From the NCBI GenBank assembly GCA_039566865.1, contig CM076944.1:23801001-23865000 (forward strand): a DNA stretch of 64,000 nucleotides, in the 5' to 3' direction. The notes under the pieces were generated by a model. It was not told where the DNA came from, ran no database searches, and worked only from the letters and a program-made list of their open reading frames with translations. The position numbers were made by a program, and so were the translations under genes. Source of the DNA: Aurelia coerulea. Lineage: Eukaryota > Cnidaria > Scyphozoa > Semaeostomeae > Ulmaridae. Positions 51,501-60,500 of this stretch are shown here, in pieces (position 1 is the first letter of the stretch; each line of letters opens with the position of its first letter).

Positions 51501-54500
51501 TCGTTTGTTTTTGTGAATTTCCTACAGTCAGTTATTCGGGAAACTGTGCAGAGCAAGTCGCTGACTTCGTGCAAAGCATGCTGGTCTTTATACTCCCTTT
51601 AATTTTGTTTTGGACTCACCCAGTATATGAAAATTAAACTCATCTTACCTTCATTTGCGTGCCAATTGTAGGCGGTCGTTTTTTGTTGTCGTAGCTAGGA
51701 TTTCCTATGAAAAGAGATTAAATTCACACATTCAGTTCAATTTTATATACAAAATACAAGTTGCTACAATGTTTTCATTTCATTTCATTTTTTTTTTCAT
51801 TTTAAATATATTTACCCTGGGATACAATTCAGTGAAAAAAGAAAAATAGCTAATAAACCTAAACATTTCAAGATATAAATCTATTTACAGTAATTTCATA
51901 TATTGCTACTAAATGTGAAAAAGAAAAAAGAAAAATAATACTATCGATGCAAAATAAACTTTCCTTGAACATTCTCAATTCGAAGCTTTCAGTTTAGTTT
52001 TGAATGACTGAATCGAAGGGGCTAATTTCATTTCCAAGTCAAGTTCATTCCATGCGTCGGCTCCACGAAACGCAAATTATTTTTAGCCATAAGCTGTTCT
52101 CATTTTTGGTACAGCAAGATTGCATTTGGTATTGCGTAAATCCCTGGTATGAACATCAGACAATCTGGAGAAAATATTACCTAGGTTTTCACCTGCGAGG
52201 TCATTCAAGGATTTATATACCATTGTACATGTTTCTCGATTAATCGCTTCATCAATAAAATAAAAAATCTGTTAAAATACTTGTATTCTACGTTACCTAA
52301 GAAACGAATAGCTCGGGCTGCCGAAGAAAATTTTAAAGATTACTGATGCTACTACAATACCACTACGATCAATAAACTGCAAGATTAATGGGTTCAAAAT
52401 GACAAGATGCTAAAAACCAACTGCAAACAACTTTCTTTTACCAAGCTGGATGTCACTAGTACTTATCAATTATGCTTTTCTTCAGCTTTATTGCGAAATT
52501 TGTTGGCTTTTGAATGCTTTTAAGTGCAGCGGGCAGAGCATTCAAAAGACATGCCCCTCTATTTAAGACTATACTACTGTGCGTATCTATTTCATCTTGC
52601 TACTTTTCGATGTTGGCCATGGAGAGGAGTTGGTGTTAAATTTCTTTTAGCTAAATTTCTTATCGTGACACAACAACAGGCTCTTCGAAATATCGTAAAT
52701 TTATTCAAATTAACTACACTTTTGACGCTCAGGAGTCATCAAATCAAAACTATTATGTTCTGCGTGTATTTCTCTTTTGTTGCTCTTTTCCTTATAATTT
52801 CTGTATGTCAAACGACAACAATGACAGTTATTGGTTTCAGGCAGAAAGAGTCGGTGATGTATCTTACCTTCAGGAAACATGTCCTTCAGTAGTACGTGGT
52901 TGCAGTTGTACATTGTGACTGACATGTCTCGATACAATGGGTCATTGTTTTTGTCGATGAAATTGTTTACGTCGTAAGTAACCTATTAAAAGCAAAAATT
53001 AACCTATTAATATAATTTCAAATACGGTTTTTCGCAACACAGCCACCATGTTACCTCACCGTTACCTAGTCCCTTCTCGTATATTTTCTTTCTTTGTTAG
53101 TCGTTTCTTGTATTTCTTTGTAATGTTCAAGTCTATCTTAAATTAGACATTACACGTGAAAGGGCAACGCAAACTTGCCACGAGGGAGCAAATTTAATTG
53201 CTTCTTTTCGAAAATTTATGACGTCTAACTTGAGATAGACTTAAAGTTTTTTGTTTGTTTGTTTGTCTTTTTTATGTTATTTTCTATATTAAGGCTGCGG
53301 ATTTGCCATAGATTTTTGCTCTCCGTGGCATTCGTCCTTGTAGTATAGTAAAGTAGTTTGTAAGTAGCGTTAGATAAGTACCTTGTATTGTAAAATTTTG
53401 ATTGAATATAAAAAAAAATTTGTGGTTAGAATTAGAATCAACAGGAAAAATGATACAAGAAACATTCTAAAGTAACTAGAAATTAGAGGAGCCTCGGCGA
53501 ACTCCGATTAGTGTTCTTCGAGCCTGCTCGTAGCATCAAGATCACTGTGCTTGCACAGTTTATTAATTCGAAGAAAGAACTCTTTTCATGTCACAATAGT
53601 GTCTTGACAATATATTGGGTGCGCCAAATGAAAGTACAGGCATTTGCCAGAACGTACCGGGAGAGTAAAAAAAGTTAAAGGGGCAGTTGAACGTGAAGCT
53701 GCGCGGAAAATTTGAACTGTATTTCTATGGAAGGTGCTTAGGTTAAGTATCCACTCGTCAATGGAGATTTTGAACATGACAATTGGATATATCTATCCGT
53801 TTCCATCGAAGTTGCTCTTTATAATCTTGTGAATTGAATTAAACATAGTGTTAATTTATCTTAGTCTCATGCATTTGCCAAGTTATTTTGTTGATCATAA
53901 AGCCCCGAAAGAGATAAAGCGAAGATAAAATAAATTGACCACTTATACTTCTTCCAACAAGCAACGTCAGGATTCCTTTTATCAAACACTATTACATTAT
54001 AAAGCAACATCGTCATTACCTCAAAAGAACAAATTAATTGTCAAAACTTAAATACCCAATTCATACATGGGTGGCTAGACGTCGCAGTTGTGCGTGACTG
54101 TCGAAGCTGTATGCTTCTGTGCAGGAAAATTTATACAGTTCTACAGAGGAGGTAGCGAAGGAGATGGAAGGAAGTTCCATTCAATCTTTTGAAGCCTCCT
54201 CCGAATCGTGATATAAATTTTCCTCCGCAGAAGCAGATAGGATGAAGCATAACAACGGTGCCTAACTACCTATAATTTATATTTCCCAAATTGAGGCTCG
54301 GTCAAGGACAAAAATACTTACATCGCCAGCGTAGTGTTTCAGTTTAAAACACGTATGCTCAAGTGATGTATCTGAACGGCTTTTTACTCTGCTGTCATAA
54401 TGAGCGTGAGAGATACAGCGGTCATCCAGTTTTTCCAAAAATGTCTGGTCAGATACCTGGCACAAACAAAAAAAGATTCCCTTAGCAAAGAGAAATGTAG

Positions 54501-57500
54501 CCTGAGCACAGCCTCGTCTCCTCTGAGGAGGAGTTAAAGCTGTGTACAGGCTATAGGGAAAGGGGATCCAAATTTTACAAGGGGCTTCAGGGTCAATTGC
54601 CAGATCATTAACACGATGAAGCAGCCCTAAAAACTCAAATAGTAATATTTAGACTGCGTTCAAACGATGCCGGCACATTTTGAAAACGGTGAAAAATGTG
54701 ACGGATAGGCCTCACTTTGACACGATACCGTTTTCAAAGAGTTCCGTTTTCAAAATCTGCCGGCAAAAAATGTGCCGTTTTCGTGTGGACGAGAGGCCTA
54801 TCCGTTACATTTTTCACCGTTTTCAAAATATGCCAGCATCGTGTGAACGCAGTCTTAAATAGATGAAGGGTCGGCTAAAGGACCGTCCAAATTGACTGGC
54901 TAACTTTCGGCACAGTGAAGTTTCTGAAATAGCTGCAAATTACAGAAAAATAGCAGATAAAACCTCTTAAATAGTGGCATTTGGATGATAAGATATTTTG
55001 CCAACTGTATGCTGAAAACATGAAATGCCGAATGTTTCCATTAAATATCCAAAAATTTGTATTCAGCCGACATTCAGGTGTTCCTCATTGAACGGCCGAA
55101 TTCTCTTGCTAAATAACTGATTTCCAAAACTGCAATATATCAGAATAATTTAATTGAAGATCAAATTCACTTTCCGTACAATTCGGCCAAGAAACAACCG
55201 ATAAATTTAAATGACTTGTAAAGAGGGGCGAAATTAAGAAACTATTTGGAATTGATCAGTGATAAAGCCCTCCAAGCACAGGTAAGGTGGTAATGAAATA
55301 CAGCGCAGTATAAACATGTGCTATTCCACGTTTTAGTATTTCACGTTACAGTATTTCACGTATTACTCATACAACGAAAGTGTGAGAACATGGACAACTG
55401 GGGTATCTCTTTTATAATTTCATTAAAGATTGCATGCAGTATTTTTCTATTCATCTAATAATAGATGCTGTATTTCACATCCGTTTCACTCGTGTATATT
55501 AGATGTAAATAAAGTAAACATGCTCATTCTCATTGCGAAAAATGAGTTGCCAGTGTTTAAGTGGCTGAAAGAATTCGTCAATTCTGTGATCCCAAGTTTG
55601 GAATGATCTAAAGTGTTGCTATCCTTGAGGATTGAAGTACCGTAAAAGCTCTGTTAAACTCCCCCCGGGCGGGGGCCTATTTAATTTCAGAGACTCCAGA
55701 GGGGGCTTTAGTCAAATGACAAAGATATAAGTGATGGCATTTAAGTTCTTTCGTCCCAAATTTTGCGGAGTCAACATACAATTTTACAAGTAAAATGCAC
55801 AAATTTGGCACAGCTTTATTACAAACCATGTCGAAATCAAAATGCAAACTTGCTTGCTACATAAATGGGAAATCTTTGATGACTTTTGGTGTTTGATATA
55901 AGTGGGGGCTTGATAAAGAGGGGACTTATCTCATATTTTGGCTCAGAAGGGAGGGGCTTATTAGAGAGGCGGCTTAATAAAGAGGGGGCTAAATAATGCT
56001 TTCACGGTAAATACCGTTCTGGGTGTGGTAAATCCTTTAGATCGTTAATACAAACAAACTTTAAAGTATCAAAAATTACTGATCTTGAAATGTTGCTCGA
56101 CTTACGTCTCCAGGTCTGAGGCACTCTTCGTCAAGTAATGCAAGGATCCCAACATTTTGCTGCAAATGAATGTTAAATTTCGACTCAGAGAATGGTTTTA
56201 ACATACGTTCAAAGTACAACTTAAATTTCAGAAAAATGGGGCAAGAGAGAACCTATCAAAGAAGAATGCGAGTGAACAAATGTTTTGGCAAACATTGCAT
56301 TTTGGACCTGCTGGAAGGACCTGATCTATAGTATTTTGAGGAAAGGAATATAACTTAAAAAGTGGTATTTCAAAAGAAATTTGGCGAATCAAGCTACATT
56401 TAGCTTTCACCGGCCTGCCACCGAAGGTCCCCTCTTCCGATTATTCCTTTACGTGCGAGGGAGGGAGTTAAATATTGGCCCATCCATGAGATTCTTGCTA
56501 GTTATTTGATCACGTTATCAATGATGATAATTCCTCAACTATAAATATTACACACAGTAAACAAATCGATAAAAAGCACAGTTCCTCTTCAAGACACCGC
56601 TAACGCCGAGAGCTAATTAGCTCAGGTTCTTTATTTGTGACAACATGATTGTTGTGATTGTTTTGATTGTGACAACACGATTCTCATGATAGCTTTGATT
56701 ATGATAACACGATTACTGTGATCGTTTTGATTGTAACAATATGATTACTGTGATTGTTTTTATTGTGACAACATGATTGTTGTAATTGCTTTGATTGCAA
56801 AAATATGATTAGCATGATTGCTTTGATTATGATAATATGATTACCGCTGATTGTTTTGATTGTGACAACATGATAACGATGTTGTGATTTCTTTGATTGG
56901 GACAATATGATTATCATGATTGCTTTGATCATGATAACATCATTACTGTGATTGTTTTGATTGCGACAACATGATGATGACTGTGATTGTTTTGATTGCG
57001 ACAATTTCATATGATCATGATTGCTTTGATTTTGATACACATGAGTATTGTGATTGTTTTGATTGTGACAATATGATTATTATGATTGCTTTGATTGCGA
57101 CAATATGATTATCATGATTGTTTGATTTTGACAGCATGATTATTGTGATTGTTTTGATTGTGATAACATGATTATCATGATTGCTTTGATTACGATAATA
57201 TGATTACTGTGATTGTTTTGATTGTGACAGCATGATCGTTGTGATAGTTTTGATAAGATAAACTCACCTTTTCTATGAGGTCACAAATGATTGCATTGTT
57301 GAAGTAGTCAATGTGGATCCACTCGATACCCTACAAAACAGAATTGGAAACATCAATTTAGCTGTCTTGCAAATGTAAGAAGAATATAAAGTTGGATGCC
57401 CTAGACGGTAAATGTAATGTTTGTCAATTTGTGTCTGGAAATTAGCTCTTTTTTAGTTTGATCATTAACAAATGTAATAATATATATTCATGAATTACTT

Positions 57501-60500
57501 ATCGATTGATTTGGATTGGTTTACTTAGTACATAGTGAGCTACCTAATGACTTAAATGATCCATGTGAAATGAAGCTTTTTACGTTATAAATGAGTTGTG
57601 AAGGATTTGAATTTGCCTAAATTTTTAGTATTCATAAAAATATGGGGAAAAGACAGACATACTACAGTCTTTATGCTATTAAATAAATTCGATTCATTCA
57701 AACTCATCCATTAATCTAGGTAATACAATCTTTCAAACGTCTGAACTTTTGGCACACCCGGTAGGAGTTAAGGATGTTTCTTAGCATACATACGCTTCAA
57801 GAAATTCTCCTTACCTCCCTTACATACTCTTCTTGCTCAGATTTCAGGGTCAGCTCAATGAAAAGTTGCTGTAATTTTTCGTTGCAGTAGTTGATGATAA
57901 ACTGCTCGAACGAATTAACCTGAAACCAAACAAGATTTAACGATGAAAGCAGGAATTGATGTGCGAATGGAAAAAATGTGCGAATGATTGCATGAGGGAA
58001 TAACTGTTCAAATGTGGAAAGATAACTGATGTATTTTCATTTTCAAAATAATGAATGACATAAATCCATTTGAATGAACAGTTAAACTGTACAAATTTAA
58101 CGCCTAGTAAAGTTTGATGTCCTTCACATATCACTTTTGCCCAGGGCTGGAAACTATATTGATTTCTGAGGCCAAACCGCCGTTGAAAAAACTTTCTGTG
58201 ACAGCCAGGTGCTCCAAACAAGAATCCACTTTTTGACAAGTCATGGTAGAAATACGATCGTTGGATAGATTGTGAAGATTGGTCAGTAATCCTCAAACTT
58301 AGTCGTAAATGATATCTAGCGACTTTTGTTGACTTTTCGACTGACTACTTACCAAGTCATAAACAGTGTCTTTAGTCTGGAAACAGCTTGAATTGATCAA
58401 ACATCAATCAAATTTTCTAAAGACTTGATTTGAAATGCAAAGAGAAAAAGTTGAATTTTCAAGCAAAGTTGGATCATCAATTCCCCCTTCTTCTCGCTTT
58501 TCTTTCTTTCTGGAAACCTGATAAATTTCTGGGATCATTGGTGCCGTGGTCTGTTATTTTTTCCACCTATAATTTTGCCAAAAGTTGTTACATTGTCGGT
58601 CATTGCAAAGAGCACAAGATCAAAAATATTCGCTTGAACACAATGTTTGAAAATGACAATTATCCAATTCACATGCATCTATTACTTGTTTTTGTACAGC
58701 TCTGTGATATCAGATCTATGCATTAATTTAAAACTGGGTGGATGAAATCTTGAGAACAACGATAGTGAAAAAGACAGAGAGAGCTTTACGAAAAATTCTA
58801 CAGTTGTTTCCAAAATAACAATGGAGTATTCAAATTCATATGATAATTGAAAACGCATACCTTGAATACTTCAAAGCCGTAAATATCTAGAACCCCAATA
58901 ACTTTCTTGTCAAATGATCTTTTTGGTGCCTACAACAACGATAATATTGTTAACAATTTCGTTTCCAACACTCCGTTTTTAGATACAAATTAGCAGCAAA
59001 TTTGACAGTGACAAATTTATCATCTTATAACATGGCCGGTGCAAAATGTAACGCGGCAACTTCGTTTTTGAGCTCGTATGAACCACATCTTTGGAAAGCA
59101 AATGTGTATGGGGCAGCAACTTTTATGAGCCGAAGAGGAAGCTTTGAAACATAAAATTGTTCATTTTGAGGACAAAATTGCGAATCATGTAGGATGTGAA
59201 GTGTATGAAATGATAAAAGATCTCCATGCCAAACGTTTGCAAGAGATTTTACCAGTCATATCTTTTCTTCAAAGTCAATTTGTTGGTTGACAAAGACTTG
59301 TAAGAACAAGAATTGATTTTGTAATAATTTTGTTATGGCCATTAGCTAATTCATTTGTAGTACTTCAATATATAACAACTAATGCTCAGGAATACGGGAC
59401 AGATACATATTTTTAAGGACAGGATAACCGGGCATGGGTTTTTTGCAATAACTTCATACGGGGTGAGCAGATCCTTTTAGCAAGGAATTTTTCTCTGCTG
59501 ACCATGTAATATGATGAATTGTCACTGCCCTGGAGGCTACTTTTAATAAATTAATGGTGATGATGATGACGATGAATCGATGATACCCTTTTCAAAGCCA
59601 GATGTTCACCACAGGCATTCGAGACCACGGATTCTCCCTCACCTCAGTTCATCTCAAGTGATTAATATTGAGAAATCAAGGAGATTTAATGATGATACGA
59701 ACATATGATTTCGTACTATTGCAACAAACTTCGAAGAGCAAGGAACCAATTACCAGAACTCTTCCTTCACAAATAAAAACGAAACAACGGGTGTGAATAT
59801 CGGGCAAGTAGAACAAGACCAAATACTTTTTCCAGGCATAACTGATCTTGTGATGTGTCATAAAATTAGTACATCTCTAGCTCTTTTCAAAGCTATCTGC
59901 TTTTGAAACATACTGCAACAAGGACTGATGATCACCAGATTAAATTCTTTTCGTATATCAAGCCTTTGGTTTGGTCATAAATATCACAAGAAATGCAAAC
60001 TATCATCGTAGATTTGATGGATAATGAAATATCTCAAAAATGGCTCTTAGGCAACACTACCGATGTTGTTTAAAAAGCATAGCTCAGAATTGGGGTTTTC
60101 AATGCGTTATTTCATACTCTTTAAGTAATGAAAGCTAAAAATTTATGATCTTTCAATATATTTGGATTAGTGACAAAAGAGATGAAAAAGAAAAATTTAT
60201 AACAGGTTTGATAATAGAATTTGGGTGATTTATCAAACGAGAATATGTTTTTGGGATACCCGATACATACAGGGTGTTTCAGAAAAAAAAGCAGCCAAGC
60301 TTTATTCGAGCTTCATGAGGAAATAATGACATTTGAATCAAATTTGACCAGTACCAGCTGAAAGCGCAATCTATCTTCCTTCCAAAGATATCCAGGTTAG
60401 GCGTATTAATAGGATCATTCATCACTTGATTGACGTTTTCGTAAGTATTGCCCATTTCAGATGCCGGAAAGTGATAGGACATTTACATAGACAAAAATCT

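Noticed and set aside
56699..57040. A 113-codon Ser/Asn/His/Gln-rich frame on the minus strand
   Set aside because: It is a translation of the 32-bp minisatellite.
56637..57255. CRISPR-like array with ~32-bp units
   Set aside because: Units are contiguous and diverged with no unique spacers, in a eukaryotic intron.
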